Source: Citrobacter sedlakii NBRC 105722
Lineage (GTDB): Bacteria; Pseudomonadota; Gammaproteobacteria; Enterobacterales; Enterobacteriaceae
Assembly: GCF_000759835.1 (NCBI RefSeq)
Contig: NZ_BBNB01000003.1
Coordinates: 186,001 to 250,000 of the forward strand
Direction of reading: 5' to 3'
DNA: 64,000 nt
A program made the position numbers and the translations under genes. This document shows, in pieces, positions 20,043 to 31,771 of the stretch (its first letter is position 1; each line of letters opens with the position of its first letter). The notes below the pieces were generated by a model. It saw only the letters and a program-made list of their open reading frames with translations. It was not told the origin of the DNA and made no database searches.

Positions 20043-22031
20043 TCACTTGTGCGTGAGATACTGTTCCTGGAAGGTTTCAGCCGTCACGGCATGGGCAAAA
20101 AGATAGCCCTGAGCGATATCCACACCGGCTTGCGCCAGCCAGTCGCGCTGCGCCTCGTTCTCAACGCCCTCGGCGATCGTTTGCAGATTCAGGCTGCGCG
20201 CCAGCTGAATAATCGCCGTGATCATGCTGTTATCTTCCGGCAGACCGTCGACAAACATTTTGTCGATTTTCAGCACGTCTACCGGCAGCGACTTCATATG
20301 CTGAAGCTGACGCAACCCCGCGTAACCCATACCAAAATCATCCAGCGCAATGCGCACGCCAGCGTTTCGCAATGGTCGTAATATCGCCACCGCGGCGTGC
20401 GGGTCGTCGATACGGCGGCTTTCGGTCACTTCCAGAATCAGCGTACCCGGCTGGATGCGATAACGGGCCAGCAGCTCAAGCATGTCCGACACCATGGTCG
20501 GGTGCATCAGTTGCAGCGCCGACAGGTTGACCGACAGCGGCATGACCATTCCGCGTTCCTGCCAGGCGGCAAGCAGACGGCAAGACTCCTCCAGTACCCA
20601 GCGCCCCACGGTGACCATCAGGCCGCAGGACTCGATGCGCTCAATCAGCCCTTCCGGTAACGCCCAGCTTCCGTCCGGTTGCTGCAAACGCAATAGCGCT
20701 TCCGCGCTCACCACCTTGCCGCTGGCGATCGCCACCTGCGGCTGTAGCCAGAGCGCAAACTGGTGGTTTTCCATCGCGGTAAGAATGTCGCTCTCTTCGG
20801 TCAGCCTTTTTTGCGCCTGCGCCATCTGTTCAGGGTCGAAGAACTGAATCTGGTTTTTGCCTTTCCGACGGGCGGTAAACGCCGCCGAAACGGCACGAAC
20901 GTAGAGCTGCTCGGCGCTGAGGTCGCCATAAAACATCGCCACGCCAATGCTGCAACTCGGGCGTAGCTGGATCCCCTGGACCGGCAACCGCTCATTAATA
21001 ATAGTGAGCACTTGCTGACCTAACGTGATGGCGTGCCACGGCTCTTTCACGCCGTGAGCGACAATCGCAAAGTCGTAGCCGCTGATCTGGGCCAGCACCA
21101 TTCGCGGGGAAATCACCGATTTCAGTTTTTCCACCAGCGTGAGCAGCAGGATTTCCCGCTGCGCCTCTTTCAGCACGCCTGCGGTATCACGCAGCGTTTC
21201 GCAGGTGACGATCATCAACGCGGTGGTCTGCTGTCGCGCCACCACTTGCTCCAGCAACCCCATCAGAAAGGCTTTGTTGGGCAGCTCGGAAACCGGAAAA
21301 CGCATCGCGTTCCCCGTCAACTCTTCGCTGTGGCGTTTAAGCATTTGTTGATTAAGGTTATAACTGCGCACCAGCATCCCGATCTCATCGTCATGGTGCA
21401 GACGCGGCAGCGCCAGCTGATGCCCGATAAGATCCTGTTGCGGAATATCGTTCAGCTCGCGGGCGATTTTGCGCAACGGGTGCAGAATCAGGCGGTTTAC
21501 GCACCAGCTAATCGCCACGGTCAGCATGAGTGACAAAAGTAAGTAAATAGTCACTAACGTGGAGAGGGTGCTCATGACGAACTTATACATACGGAACGAA
21601 TCCGCCTGTAGCACCAGATAGGCCAGCGGCTGTGGGTTCGCCGGACGCTCGAGCGAATAGACGGGCAGGGAAATTTGCACCGGTAATTCAAAAAGACGGG
21701 TGACCATGACCGGCACCGGGCGTTCAGGAATGAAGCTCATGCGCAGCGCCTGAAACTGATTTGGCAGCACGACATCGGCGCGCTGAACCACCCCAGCCGG
21801 TTTTATGCTGGCGAGAATCGCCTCCGCGCCGGGGAGATCCGCTTTTAATATGGCGGCAGACAAGGGTTCACGAACGGAGCGGGCGATACTTTCCAGTTGC
21901 GTAGCCGTGTTATAGCGGTTCTGCTGGACCAGATGGAATAGCAAAACGGTGCAAAAAATAAAAACGAACACCATGACAACGGCCGCGACCATTGCCATCT
22001 GCTTAATTGTTAACGAGCGACTCACGCGCAA
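20043..22031 (-). CDS. pdeK: Membrane-bound cyclic-di-GMP phosphodiesterase PdeK
   Basis: A 662-aa inner-membrane protein with a transmembrane segment near the N-terminus, a periplasmic sensor loop, a second helix (about residues 155-175), HAMP-like linker, degenerate GGDEF and C-terminal EAL domains. The GGDEF active site is lost ([12 protein letters not shown]). The EAL set is intact: [37 protein letters not shown] and AEGVENE, so phosphodiesterase activity is likely. I choose the TTG at 22031 (after GGGGGAG, 6-nt gap), which yields the [11 protein letters not shown]-terminus seen in E. coli; the frame opens at 22055. It sits just downstream of bcsC. Confidence 0.92.
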   Translation of the reverse strand: MRVSRSLTIKQMAMVAAVVMVFVFIFCTVLLFHLVQQNRYNTATQLESIARSVREPLSAAILKADLPGAEAILASIKPAGVVQRADVVLPNQFQALRMSFIPERPVPVMVTRLFELPVQISLPVYSLERPANPQPLAYLVLQADSFRMYKFVMSTLSTLVTIYLLLSLMLTVAISWCVNRLILHPLRKIARELNDIPQQDLIGHQLALPRLHHDDEIGMLVRSYNLNQQMLKRHSEELTGNAMRFPVSELPNKAFLMGLLEQVVARQQTTALMIVTCETLRDTAGVLKEAQREILLLTLVEKLKSVISPRMVLAQISGYDFAIVAHGVKEPWHAITLGQQVLTIINERLPVQGIQLRPSCSIGVAMFYGDLSAEQLYVRAVSAAFTARRKGKNQIQFFDPEQMAQAQKRLTEESDILTAMENHQFALWLQPQVAIASGKVVSAEALLRLQQPDGSWALPEGLIERIESCGLMVTVGRWVLEESCRLLAAWQERGMVMPLSVNLSALQLMHPTMVSDMLELLARYRIQPGTLILEVTESRRIDDPHAAVAILRPLRNAGVRIALDDFGMGYAGLRQLQHMKSLPVDVLKIDKMFVDGLPEDNSMITAIIQLARSLNLQTIAEGVENEAQRDWLAQAGVDIAQGYLFAHAVTAETFQEQYLTHK

Positions 22032-22132
22032 TATTGTCTCCCCCGGATATCCCAAATTGCCGCCCGAGTATACCCGATTGCGGCGGCATTAAGAGAGGCC
22101 GTATCTGAAAAGGACTTTTCTGAGTTCAGGTC

Positions 22133-22187
22133 GTCGGATGGCGGCGTTGTCTTACCTGGCCTTCACGCCAGCGCAGCGCCATCCGAC
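22133..22187. repeat. REP-type inverted repeats between bcsC and pdeK
   Basis: GTCGGATGGCG and CGCCATCCGAC face each other 33 bp apart just past the bcsC stop codon. They could fold into a terminator-like hairpin separating the cellulose operon from pdeK. Confidence 0.65.
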
Positions 22188-22195
22188 CCTGGCGA

Positions 22196-25100
22196 TTACC
22201 AGTCGGCGTAAGGCACCAGCGGCTGCGGCGGTAAATCCATATCGCCCTGCCAGCCTGCGGCGGAATAACGCACGTAAAGAAGGAAATGGCTTGGGGTGTA
22301 ATCTTTCGCCTGCTGGATATCGATAGCGGTGCCGACAAACCAGTTGGAGGTGACCCGCCGCTCCACCAGCGCCCGGGCGGTATAACCAAAGCCCTGGCTG
22401 CTGCCGCCATCATTGGTCTGATCGCGCGCCGCCTCCTGGTAATCCGCCGGAATGAGGTTCGTCAACGGATAACGCGGCATCGTTTTCGTGCGTGAATGCG
22501 ACCACGACACGGAACCGCCCAGCTCCCAGGACCAGTTTTCCGTACGCTGACGCCACATTACCGGCACCGCAAACGACACATACTCCTGCGGACTGTAGTA
22601 ACCACCGTGACCGAGCGAATAGCCGCTGAGGTCTTTGTCGTAGTGCCAGATCATATTGTTCAGACCGACAGTGACGCGGCGGTTATTCTCGTTAATCACC
22701 TTGTAGTAGTACCCGGTCATCCAGCGCACGCGCCAGTTGTCCGCCACGTTTTTGCCGGTTAACTGGTCGCCGCTGAGCGAAGCCCAGACGCCATTCGCTT
22801 CCCCTTTGTCGTAACTGAGGCTGATGCCGCCGCCGTCGGCGCGTACGCCGCCCCATTTTTTACCGGTGTTAATCGCATCGCTGTCGCCGTTATGGCTCTG
22901 CGCGTCTTTCTGGCCGCCAAACGCCAGCAGCGAACTGGAAATGGGACGACGATGCGCGTTAAGCGTATACCCTAACGGCCCGATATCGCTGCTGTAGCTG
23001 ACGCCGCCAACCACATCAACCACGTTGAAGCCCATTGGCGTGGTGCCGATGTCCCAGCGCCAGGTGTCGTTTGCCCAGCCCACCGCCACGCTCGCCCCGG
23101 CGTCCGACTGGCTGCGGTTGCCGCTACAGTCTTCCAGCGTACAGGTGCCCCAGTTATTGTCATAACGCCCGTCGGCATCGGTTGCGAAGCTGCCGACATT
23201 CATATTGACCAGGTCGGTGCGGAAGAACATACGCCCATCGGACCAGGGCGCATCAACGTGCAGCATGGTGGTGTGCGCTTTCAGATCGGAATAACCGCCG
23301 GTACCGCTCGATCCCCAGTAATCGTGTTCGAGGGTTACGTTCAAATCTTGCTGGCGATACAGATCCGCCGCGTCGCTGCGCACGCCGCGCTTCAGCCAGT
23401 CGTCTGTTTCATCGTTGCGGGTCAGACGGGTAAAAGTGTCGTCATCCTGCGGACGCGTCGGGGTGACGCCAGAGGCGACCATGGCATCTTTATACGTTTC
23501 CAGCGCTTGCTGCGGCTCGCCGCTCTGGGCCTGAAACCTGGCGGCATCACGTAGCACCATCGCGCTTTCCATCGACGGCGGCTGCGATTTCGCCTGCGGA
23601 ATCAGGCTATCGAATGTCTGTCTGGCCGCCACGGTATCGCCCAGTTGCATCTGCGCCAGCGCCACCCGACGTTGCATATTCATTGAAGACCCGTTGGTCG
23701 TCGGCAGTGCCGCCAGTCGCGCCCGCGCGGCCGCGTTGTCGCCCTGAGCGATGTCGATCTCCGCCAGCCCAAGCAGCGCGTCAACGTTGTCCGGTTCGCG
23801 CGCCAGCACGCCGCTGTAATATCCGCGCGCGGCCGTAACGTCCCGGCGCTGCTGCGCCCAGTCGGCGAGGGTTAAGTCGATACGGGTAGAAGCAGGCTGC
23901 TGACGTAGCAGCGCTTCGGCTTCACGCTCCTTGCCGCTTTCGCGCAGACGGTTAGCGGTTTCCAATACCTGGTTGCTTTGCAGCCTGTCGGCCAGTTCCT
24001 GAATATTTGGGTTCCACTGGCTGCGCGGCAGCGCGTTGATATGCGCCAGCGCCGCGCGGTCCCGATCGGCGCCGGACAGGTACAGCCCGTAAGCATAGAC
24101 CTGCTCGGGATCGCCAGGTTTCTGACGCGCCAGCGCGTGCATCTGCGCGTCGGCCTGGCTACGCTGACCGGCCTGCCACAGATCGCGCGACAGACGGTAG
24201 GTTATCCAGACGCTGCCCGGATCCAGCGCCAGACGACGCCGGTGCAGCTCCGCCGCCTGCGCCCAGTTGCCCTGGCTCTCCAGCGTTTCAGCCTGTTGCG
24301 CCAGACGATCGTTTTCCAGCCCGCGTTCAATGTCATCAATACTGCGGCGCTGGCTGGCGGAAAGCGTGGCGATAAAAGCGCTGGCTCGCTCCGGCGACTG
24401 CTCGCGATAGAGGTTCGCCAGGCCGCGCACGGCGTTGGTGTTGCCGCTGTCCATACGCAGCGTCTGCTGATAGTAACGTTCGGCAGCCGGGTAGTTTTTA
24501 CGTGCCATTGCCGCATCGCCCAGCCCCAGCACCGCGTAGCTATCGCTATTGTCGATGCGTCTTGCCTGTTGATAAAACCGTTCGGCCTGGTCGATATCAT
24601 TCGCCTTCAGCGCGGCGTCGCCCTGCTGGATCGCCAGCCAGTAGCTGTTCACCTTCAGCAGGCTTTCCCATTTGTCGCGGCTCGGGCTTTGCGGATCCAT
24701 CGCCAGCGCTTTTTTAAACTGCGCCACCGCGCTGGCGCGATCGCCGCGCTGTGAATACGCCTGACCCAGCGCGCCAACGGCTTCGCTGTCGTTTTGATTC
24801 GCTTTCACCGCCTGCTGCAGCCCGGCAACCGCTTTGTCGCCCTGCCCGGCCTCTACCGCCGCCAGCCCCTGCGCACGGGCGCGGAACGTCGGATCGGCAA
24901 GCTGTTGTTGCTGTTCGTTCAGCTTACTACGCGCCGCCGTCACGCTGTCCCCTTCACTAAACACGGCGAGGTACTTTTGCAACGCTTTTACGCTGGCGTC
25001 GCTGACCGGCAAATCTTTTATCTGGGCGTACCAGAGCGTTGCCGCCGCGTTGCGTCCGGCGCTGGATTTCGCCATTTGTTCCAGCACGACAAAACCTTCA

Positions 25101-25693
25101 GCCGGACGGTCGTTATCGAACAGCAGTTGCGCCAGAGTATTCTGCAACCCGGTATTGCCGGGGCTGCGGGCGTTGATCGCCTTAAGCTGGTTGATCGCCT
25201 GACCGCGTCTGGCAGGCACTTTCGCCACCGTACTCCAGTACTCCACCTCCAGCTCGCCTTCCGGCGGCGCGCCTTTGAATAACTTATCGTAAGCGGCGAT
25301 GGCCTCTTCCGCATGTCCGGTCGTCGCCTGTAACCGCGCTTCCTGCAGCGCCTGGCGGCCATCCGACGTCGCCAGCAGTTGGGTGGTGCGCGACGATTTA
25401 TACGCCGCCGAATTGGGCGCGATCTCTGCAAGCCTGTCGAGCTGCTTTTGAGCGCCGTCGTTGTCGCCCTGACGCAGCATATAGCGGAAGCGGGCAGCAA
25501 TAACGTCAGGGTTATTCGGGTCGATCAGCTCCAGCCGGTAGAGCGACTGACGCACCAGGTCTTCGCGGTGCGTGGCCTCGCCCAGCCGAACCTGGTCGAG
25601 TAACAATTGTTGCGCCGACGGCGCGGCTTCCGCGAAGGGCATCAGCGCAATACCGAGCGATACCCCAAGAAAACTTAGTGTGAACTTGCGCAT
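22196..25693 (-). CDS. bcsC: Cellulose export outer-membrane channel and TPR protein BcsC
   Basis: A 1165-aa protein with a signal peptide (cleaved near PFAEAA), a periplasmic solenoid of many TPR repeats (residues about 40-780) and a C-terminal 16-strand outer-membrane beta-barrel ending in PYADW. It guides the cellulose chain through the periplasm and out of the cell. Length and order agree with functional BcsC. The ATG at 25693 overlaps the end of bcsZ by 19 bp, so translation is probably coupled. No frameshift or stop is seen. Confidence 0.97.
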   Translation of the reverse strand: MRKFTLSFLGVSLGIALMPFAEAAPSAQQLLLDQVRLGEATHREDLVRQSLYRLELIDPNNPDVIAARFRYMLRQGDNDGAQKQLDRLAEIAPNSAAYKSSRTTQLLATSDGRQALQEARLQATTGHAEEAIAAYDKLFKGAPPEGELEVEYWSTVAKVPARRGQAINQLKAINARSPGNTGLQNTLAQLLFDNDRPAEGFVVLEQMAKSSAGRNAAATLWYAQIKDLPVSDASVKALQKYLAVFSEGDSVTAARSKLNEQQQQLADPTFRARAQGLAAVEAGQGDKAVAGLQQAVKANQNDSEAVGALGQAYSQRGDRASAVAQFKKALAMDPQSPSRDKWESLLKVNSYWLAIQQGDAALKANDIDQAERFYQQARRIDNSDSYAVLGLGDAAMARKNYPAAERYYQQTLRMDSGNTNAVRGLANLYREQSPERASAFIATLSASQRRSIDDIERGLENDRLAQQAETLESQGNWAQAAELHRRRLALDPGSVWITYRLSRDLWQAGQRSQADAQMHALARQKPGDPEQVYAYGLYLSGADRDRAALAHINALPRSQWNPNIQELADRLQSNQVLETANRLRESGKEREAEALLRQQPASTRIDLTLADWAQQRRDVTAARGYYSGVLAREPDNVDALLGLAEIDIAQGDNAAARARLAALPTTNGSSMNMQRRVALAQMQLGDTVAARQTFDSLIPQAKSQPPSMESAMVLRDAARFQAQSGEPQQALETYKDAMVASGVTPTRPQDDDTFTRLTRNDETDDWLKRGVRSDAADLYRQQDLNVTLEHDYWGSSGTGGYSDLKAHTTMLHVDAPWSDGRMFFRTDLVNMNVGSFATDADGRYDNNWGTCTLEDCSGNRSQSDAGASVAVGWANDTWRWDIGTTPMGFNVVDVVGGVSYSSDIGPLGYTLNAHRRPISSSLLAFGGQKDAQSHNGDSDAINTGKKWGGVRADGGGISLSYDKGEANGVWASLSGDQLTGKNVADNWRVRWMTGYYYKVINENNRRVTVGLNNMIWHYDKDLSGYSLGHGGYYSPQEYVSFAVPVMWRQRTENWSWELGGSVSWSHSRTKTMPRYPLTNLIPADYQEAARDQTNDGGSSQGFGYTARALVERRVTSNWFVGTAIDIQQAKDYTPSHFLLYVRYSAAGWQGDMDLPPQPLVPYADW

Positions 25694-26784
25694 TCCTGGC
25701 CCCAGTCAGGTAGTAACTCACCTTTGGCGGTGAAGCGATAACGATGCTGGTCCCACCCTTGTCCGAAGAGGGTCAGCACGTAGCTGTAATAGGCATCGCT
25801 GCCAGGAAAGTGGTCTGCAACGCGCTGTCGCTGCACCGCTTGTGCGTCGCGGTTTTGCAGAAAAGGCAGTAAAGAAGCGGAAAAGCCTACCGGGCCGTTG
25901 CCCTCCGCCTTGCCGCTGGCGACATCCACTTTCTCCGGCGGAACGCCGTGTTGGGTTGTCAGGGTAGCCATCGGTTTGAATTTAGTGAGCAGCCGCGCTT
26001 TCTGCGGGTCGCCGTCATGCATCATCCCGGCCCACAGATAGACGCGAATGGCGTCGTAGCTGCTGACCAGCGTTTTTTCTGGTTTTAACTGCCAGCCTTT
26101 GTTTTTCTCGTAACGCACCCAGTCCGGCGAAAAGCCTTTCGGCGCGGTTTCTAACAGCAGCCGCTGATTCGTCTCCCGCAGGGTGGTCCACGGCGCGCCG
26201 AAACGGGTAAAGTACTGCGCCAGCTGCGGCGGCAGATAACTCGGGTTGAAGCGCCAGCGGGTTTCTTCGGCAAAACCGATTTTACCCGGCAGCAACATCG
26301 ACCCCAGCCCTGGCACCGTCACCACTTCTTCAGTGGCAATCTGCTTCAGCAGCGCTTTACCGATATCGGTGTATCGCGGCTCCTGCCATAAACGCCCGGC
26401 TTCCAGCAGCGACCAGGCGATCCAGATATCGCCGTCAGAAGCGGAATTGCTGTCCAGCACTTCCCAGGTCGCTGGATCTTTTTGTCCCCACAGCCAGGCG
26501 GGCAGATGCGCTTTCAGCGAGCCTTGCGCCAGGTTGTTTTCGGTCCATGCCAAAAGCGTATCAAACGCCGGACGATCGTTAGCCGCGAGGGCAAAGAACA
26601 TGGCGTAGCTTTGCCCTTCCGAGGTGGTGATTTTCCGCGCGTCGCTCGGATCAATCACCCGGCCCTCCTTGCTGATGTAATCCTTTTTGAACTGATCCCA
26701 GGCGGGCCAATGACAGGCCGCCTGAACGCTCAGGGCGGCCAACATCAGGACAACAGCGATTCCACTACGCAGCGCGTTCATCAT
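25675..26784 (-). CDS. bcsZ: Periplasmic endo-1,4-beta-glucanase (GH8)
   Basis: Cellulase of the cellulose synthase operon, 369 aa with a signal peptide ([11 protein letters not shown]). GH8 features include the early [12 protein letters not shown] segment containing the proton-donor Glu. It trims or edits nascent cellulose in the periplasm and affects polymer quality and export. It overlaps bcsC by 19 bp and is 3 bp from bcsB, consistent with one operon. Confidence 0.97.
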   Translation of the reverse strand: MMNALRSGIAVVLMLAALSVQAACHWPAWDQFKKDYISKEGRVIDPSDARKITTSEGQSYAMFFALAANDRPAFDTLLAWTENNLAQGSLKAHLPAWLWGQKDPATWEVLDSNSASDGDIWIAWSLLEAGRLWQEPRYTDIGKALLKQIATEEVVTVPGLGSMLLPGKIGFAEETRWRFNPSYLPPQLAQYFTRFGAPWTTLRETNQRLLLETAPKGFSPDWVRYEKNKGWQLKPEKTLVSSYDAIRVYLWAGMMHDGDPQKARLLTKFKPMATLTTQHGVPPEKVDVASGKAEGNGPVGFSASLLPFLQNRDAQAVQRQRVADHFPGSDAYYSYVLTLFGQGWDQHRYRFTAKGELLPDWGQECASSH

Positions 26785-26787
26785 GCG

Positions 26788-29139
26788 TTACTCATGGTCT
26801 GGATCAAGACGGCGGCGGCTAATGATGCGCAGCAGGCGCCACAACACCCAGGCTAGCAATACCACGCTGATGGCCGCCAACACCGCTAACAGCACCGGAT
26901 GATTTCCCAGCGCATACCACAGACGTTCAAACCACGGCAGATGTCCGACGTAATAAACATCGCCCACCCGCAAGCTGTTGACGCCCGACTCGCGAATGAC
27001 GGACACCGAACCAAACATCGCCGCACGTTTGCCGCTGTCGTTAATCGCTTCGTTCAGCAGTTCATAACCGCGCGGGCTGTCCGCCAGCAGGGCGATAACG
27101 CTGCGCTGATCGTTAAACGGCGACTGGAAGCCCACCACGGCGGCCATTGGGCCGCTCGACGTGACAGTGGCCTGCGCATCCGCTTTGCGGTCGGCCTCAT
27201 CCGGCATGATCCCCGGGAAGGCGCTCTGGCGAAGCGGCGTTTTCACCCAGCTCTGCGCCGCCTGCACCAGCAGGTCAATACGCTTCTCATCCTTTAACTT
27301 GTCCGGAATCGTGCCAATAATCAGGATATCGGCATCTTTCCCCTGAATCTGGCTGCCGTCTTGAGTGATGGTCAGGTTGATGGCCGGGAAGCCGGTTTGC
27401 GCGCCAATCGTGCCCGTCGCCTCCAGCAGTGTTTCCATCTGCGCTTCATTCGGCGTTTTCGGCATCACGGCGATGGTGTCAGAAAGATCGGCCATTCGGC
27501 TGAACGGGAACCCCGCGTTCGCAAAGGCGCGCAGATCCGGCATCGCAATAAAGTGATAGTACTTCGAGAAGTCGATGGTCGAGTCGTCGCCGATCACCAC
27601 ATGGTTCGGCACCGGCTGGAAGGTAATACAGTTATCCACCGTACCACCAGGCATCGGGTTCATGTACTCAAAGTCAAAACGCAACTGGTTCACCGCCCCC
27701 AGCTTCAACGCCGGGATCGAGACGTCGGTTTTACCATCCAGCAGCCCTTGCAGCACCGGCAGACGCAGCAGCAGACGGTTGTTCTTTTCGTTGCTGGTGA
27801 GGCTAAAGGCTTGCAGGAACTGGTTATTCAGGCTGATATCCATGCGCGAACTGTCTTTGGTCGGCGGCGTGGTGTAACGGTAGTTGAGGTTCATATCAAT
27901 ACCGGTACTGCGCAGCAGATACAGGTCCGGCGGCAGGTTAAGGGAAACGTTGATGGCGGCGGGCTCGATGCCGCTGGACTGCAACTGCTGCTCATAGGTT
28001 TTCAGCTCGCCAAAGGTCACCGGACGATCGGTCCGCACCCAGTTCGGCGCATCGTACGGTTTACGCGCCAGCAGCGGTTTTACCTCGTTCACTTCGACAC
28101 TGCTGCCGCGGAACAGAATGTTGCCCTGCGCAATACCTTTCGCCGCCTGCAACAGATCGTTTTCATCACGCCCCATCACCACCAGAAGTTTTACGTAGGG
28201 ATTCTCCGGATGGTCGATCATCGCGATCGTCGGCGCTTTCACCGGGGGCTGCTCGCGCAGGAAGTCGGGACGGCTGTCGTTAGTGGCGAACACAATCGCA
28301 TTCCGATCCGGCAGTTGATTATACAGCACCGGGAAGTGCTGCCCGCGCCAGCCTGAGCGGGAACCAAACCATGACGAGACGATAGAGGCGGCCTGCTGCA
28401 GTTTAAGATCGGGCGCGCCGGCGAAGATCATCGGCAGCGTCATCGCGCGGTTGTCGCGCGGGTCAAAGAACGGAACCGGGAAGTGCGAGAGATCGTTTTT
28501 CACTTCCAGCGTCTGGTAGGTGAGATCGAGTACGCTGCTGCGACCTACATCCAGCCACAGCGTACTACTGGACGGGTTTTCACATACCTGCTGGTAATGG
28601 CCGACAAACTCCAGCCGTACGCGGTTGAAATCGGTGATAAACAGCGGGTTGATGGGGATCTGCGCCAGCGTCTTTTTGCCAAGCTGTTCCTGGGTGACGG
28701 GTAGCACGCCCATGAGCTCATCATTCAGATAGACCTTGAGCTGGGACTGAACGGGCAGTAGCGATGGCGACGGCGTGTATTCCAGATTCAGCATCGCCTT
28801 CGTGACCACTTCATCACTGCGCATGCCAAATTCAATGCTGCCGTTCGGATTAACGCCGCGCAGCACCATACTGCCCGGCGGCGGCGCGATTTGCGCAAAC
28901 GTCAGTTTCACATCACGCGAAGGACCATTTTGCGCGACGATCGGCGCATCCGCTCCCGGCACGCCCGGCATCACCTGGCCCACCGGCTGATTGTCGTCCG
29001 CCTGAACGGGAATGGCCGGGGCCGCGGTTGGCTCAGCCGCTGTCTGCGGTTGTATTGCTGGCGCCGCATTCGACATGAAACTGGGGATAGCGCTCATCCC
29101 CATTGCCATCGCACAAATCCAGGAAAGTTTTCTTTTCAT
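26788..29139 (-). CDS. bcsB: Cellulose synthase regulatory subunit BcsB
   Basis: Periplasmic subunit (783 aa) anchored by one C-terminal helix (VLLAVLAAISVVLLAWVLWRLL). It consists of carbohydrate-binding and flavodoxin-like domain pairs and forms the periplasmic crown of the Bcs complex. The signal peptide starts at MKRKLSWICAM. The ATG at 29139 lies 10 bp after the bcsA stop; the frame extends to 29238, but that part overlaps bcsA and is not homologous. Confidence 0.97.
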   Translation of the reverse strand: MKRKLSWICAMAMGMSAIPSFMSNAAPAIQPQTAAEPTAAPAIPVQADDNQPVGQVMPGVPGADAPIVAQNGPSRDVKLTFAQIAPPPGSMVLRGVNPNGSIEFGMRSDEVVTKAMLNLEYTPSPSLLPVQSQLKVYLNDELMGVLPVTQEQLGKKTLAQIPINPLFITDFNRVRLEFVGHYQQVCENPSSSTLWLDVGRSSVLDLTYQTLEVKNDLSHFPVPFFDPRDNRAMTLPMIFAGAPDLKLQQAASIVSSWFGSRSGWRGQHFPVLYNQLPDRNAIVFATNDSRPDFLREQPPVKAPTIAMIDHPENPYVKLLVVMGRDENDLLQAAKGIAQGNILFRGSSVEVNEVKPLLARKPYDAPNWVRTDRPVTFGELKTYEQQLQSSGIEPAAINVSLNLPPDLYLLRSTGIDMNLNYRYTTPPTKDSSRMDISLNNQFLQAFSLTSNEKNNRLLLRLPVLQGLLDGKTDVSIPALKLGAVNQLRFDFEYMNPMPGGTVDNCITFQPVPNHVVIGDDSTIDFSKYYHFIAMPDLRAFANAGFPFSRMADLSDTIAVMPKTPNEAQMETLLEATGTIGAQTGFPAINLTITQDGSQIQGKDADILIIGTIPDKLKDEKRIDLLVQAAQSWVKTPLRQSAFPGIMPDEADRKADAQATVTSSGPMAAVVGFQSPFNDQRSVIALLADSPRGYELLNEAINDSGKRAAMFGSVSVIRESGVNSLRVGDVYYVGHLPWFERLWYALGNHPVLLAVLAAISVVLLAWVLWRLLRIISRRRLDPDHE

Positions 29140-29149
29140 CGCGTTATCA

Positions 29150-31771
29150 TCATTGTTGAGCCATAACCTGAGCCGGTGGTTGCACCGCCATATCATCCTG
29201 CACCGGACGGCGCGGAATGAACGACACAATCCAGGCAACCAGAGACGTCAGAGACCGGAAAATTACTTTGACCGACGCTGGGGCAAATTCCGCAAGATGG
29301 CGATAGCCGCGGAACCCCAGTTTCAGAATATCGAGCAGGCTTTCCAGCGGTTTGTCTTCCGGATAGCTGTCCTGCCAGAGCGCCCATGTATCCGCACGGG
29401 CAAACGTACATTGCACAAAATCGATATGCTGTTTAGTGGTCAGCGGCATCAGTTGTAACCCCACCTGTTCACCCCATACGCGCGCCACCTGGGTGGGAAA
29501 GACATACTCCTGCTGTCCACGCTTGAGCAGTAAATTCACCTTTTGCCCTTCCAGTACCTGCGCCTGACCGTTGATTTTGATCCCCAGACCGCCGTCGGAG
29601 AAGTCATGCACGGTACACGAGAACAAATGACCGTCTTCGCGAGCAATCGCCGCTGGCATTGAGATCTCCACGCGGTGAGAACGGCGTACCTGTTTACTTT
29701 CCACCGACACCGCCACCGCGCCGCCGAGGATAATCAGGTTATAGAATACCCACACCATACTGACGATGACGGTGAGCATTTCACTTTCCGGCCCGTAGAA
29801 ATAACGCCAGATACCTACCGCCACGCCGACCATGTTAAGCAGCACCAGGAAGATATACGGACGGGAGATCACCCAGTCGACATACTCTTCTTCCACCAGC
29901 CCGCCTTTCGCGGTGACGTTAAATTTGCCCTTATGCGGATTAATCAGCGCCACCAGCGTCGGCGGCGCGATGTACCAGGCCAGCACCGTTTCGTAGATCT
30001 CACTCCAGAAGGAGTGGCGGTATTTTCCCTGAATCTTCGAGTTGGTCAGGCTGGCGTGAATCATATGCGGCAGTACGAACAGCGCAATCATCAGCGCGGG
30101 CGCGTAGATGATATAGGCATGCAGCAACAAGAACGCCAGCGGCGCGGTCAGGAAGATGAGCCGTGGGATCCCCGACAGGAAGTGGAACATCGCATTGACG
30201 TAGCATAACCGCTGGGCGAATTTCAGCCCTTTCCCGGTAAGCGGGTTGTCGAGGCGGAAAATTTGCACCATCCCGCGCGCCCAGCGGATACGCTGGCCGA
30301 TATGGGCGGACAAACTTTCGGTCGCCAGCCCCGCCGCCTGCGGAATACGCATATAAGCCGAGGTGTAACCGCGACGGTGCAGACGCAGCGAGGTGTGCGC
30401 ATCTTCGGTGACGGTTTCGACGGCAATACCGCCTATTTCATCCAGCGGCTTACGGCGAATCACCGCGCAGGAGCCGCAGAAAAAGGTGGCGTCCCACATG
30501 TCGTTGCCGTCCTGCACCAGCCCATAGAACAGCGTGCCTTCGTTGGGGGTTTTGCGGAAGCGGCCAAGGTTACGTTCGAACGGGTCCGGCGAGAAAAAGT
30601 GGTGCGGCGTCTGCATCATCGCCAGTTTTTTATCTTTCAGGAACCAGCCCATGGTCATTTGCAGGAACGAGCGCGTCGGCACGTGGTCGCAGTCGAAGAT
30701 CGACACGAATTCGCCTTTGGCGTACTTCAGCGCATTGTTGATGTTCCCGGCCTTGGCGTGCTCATGGGTGGTGCGGGCGATATAGTGGACCCCGACATTC
30801 TGGGCAAACTGGCGAAACTCTTCCCGCCCGCCATCGTCGAGAATCCAGATGTTGAGCTTATCTTTCGGCCAGTCGATGCCCAGCGACGCGTAGATGGTGT
30901 TTTTCACTACGTGCAGCTCTTCGTTGTAGGTCGGAACGAAAATATCCACCGACGGCCACTGCGACATATCCTTGGGCAACGGCACCGGCTGACGGTTGAG
31001 CGGCCAGACCACCTGGAAGTAGCCCAGCACCAGCACAATCCACGCGTAGGTTTCGGCAAACAGCAGGATCAGTCCACAAACCAGGCTTACCGGATCGTCC
31101 CAGTTCAGGGTGGACGTGTAGCGCCACCAGATATAGCGACATGACACGGTCAGCGACAACACAATCAGCATCAGCGCCGAGAAACGCCCCGGCATCCGCC
31201 GTACAATCAGCGCAACGCCCCATAGCAGCATCAGGAAGATAAACTGCGCCAGCGGGTTGAACGGCTGCGTCACGCAGATCAGCGCCAGTATCAGCGAGAA
31301 AGTGACAATAATCCCAATGATTAAACGGCGCGCGCCAGCGCTCAGATGCCCCAGTTCCTTTTGCTTATCAAGATGGGTTGTGTTTTGCGTGACCCGTTCA
31401 GGCAGTTTATCCAGCCACTGATGATAACGGCCCCGGACGCCTTCCAGGCGGGAAAAGGTCTGCCAGCGCGGTTGGGCCGTTTGTCGACGCGAGGCGGTCG
31501 CCATCAGCCAGAGCGTTTGAATAACGTAGCGGGCGGGATCTAACGGGCGCGGACGAGCGGCGTTGATATGCGGGTAAAGCGCCTTGTGCGCGGCGCGGAT
31601 CCGCTGCCAGCGCGGATGCTCCAGCGGGATGAACACCCATGCCAGAACGGCCCAAAAACAGCCCAGGGCCGCGCTAAACGCTGGCGCGCCATGACGACGG
31701 TAGCCCTGATAGCGCTCGCTCAGGCGCGCGCTGACCGGCGGGATAAGCAACCACCGGGACAGGATACTCAT
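29150..31771 (-). CDS. bcsA: Cellulose synthase catalytic subunit BcsA
   Basis: Inner-membrane GT2 glycosyltransferase (873 aa) that polymerises UDP-glucose and extrudes the chain. Catalytic motifs: ILDDGG near residue 311, DCD at about 360-362, VTEDAH, and QRIRW at about 493-497. The C-terminal PilZ domain has the c-di-GMP-binding RRSHR near residue 696 and DFSDGG near 730, so synthesis should be allosterically activated by c-di-GMP. The start at 31771 overlaps bcsQ by 4 bp (ATGA); the frame to 31900 lies inside bcsQ. Confidence 0.98.
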   Translation of the reverse strand: MSILSRWLLIPPVSARLSERYQGYRRHGAPAFSAALGCFWAVLAWVFIPLEHPRWQRIRAAHKALYPHINAARPRPLDPARYVIQTLWLMATASRRQTAQPRWQTFSRLEGVRGRYHQWLDKLPERVTQNTTHLDKQKELGHLSAGARRLIIGIIVTFSLILALICVTQPFNPLAQFIFLMLLWGVALIVRRMPGRFSALMLIVLSLTVSCRYIWWRYTSTLNWDDPVSLVCGLILLFAETYAWIVLVLGYFQVVWPLNRQPVPLPKDMSQWPSVDIFVPTYNEELHVVKNTIYASLGIDWPKDKLNIWILDDGGREEFRQFAQNVGVHYIARTTHEHAKAGNINNALKYAKGEFVSIFDCDHVPTRSFLQMTMGWFLKDKKLAMMQTPHHFFSPDPFERNLGRFRKTPNEGTLFYGLVQDGNDMWDATFFCGSCAVIRRKPLDEIGGIAVETVTEDAHTSLRLHRRGYTSAYMRIPQAAGLATESLSAHIGQRIRWARGMVQIFRLDNPLTGKGLKFAQRLCYVNAMFHFLSGIPRLIFLTAPLAFLLLHAYIIYAPALMIALFVLPHMIHASLTNSKIQGKYRHSFWSEIYETVLAWYIAPPTLVALINPHKGKFNVTAKGGLVEEEYVDWVISRPYIFLVLLNMVGVAVGIWRYFYGPESEMLTVIVSMVWVFYNLIILGGAVAVSVESKQVRRSHRVEISMPAAIAREDGHLFSCTVHDFSDGGLGIKINGQAQVLEGQKVNLLLKRGQQEYVFPTQVARVWGEQVGLQLMPLTTKQHIDFVQCTFARADTWALWQDSYPEDKPLESLLDILKLGFRGYRHLAEFAPASVKVIFRSLTSLVAWIVSFIPRRPVQDDMAVQPPAQVMAQQ

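Noticed and set aside
27361-28356. 331-codon open frame opposite bcsB
   Set aside because: Antisense shadow of bcsB with Arg/Gln/His-rich composition and no recognisable domain.
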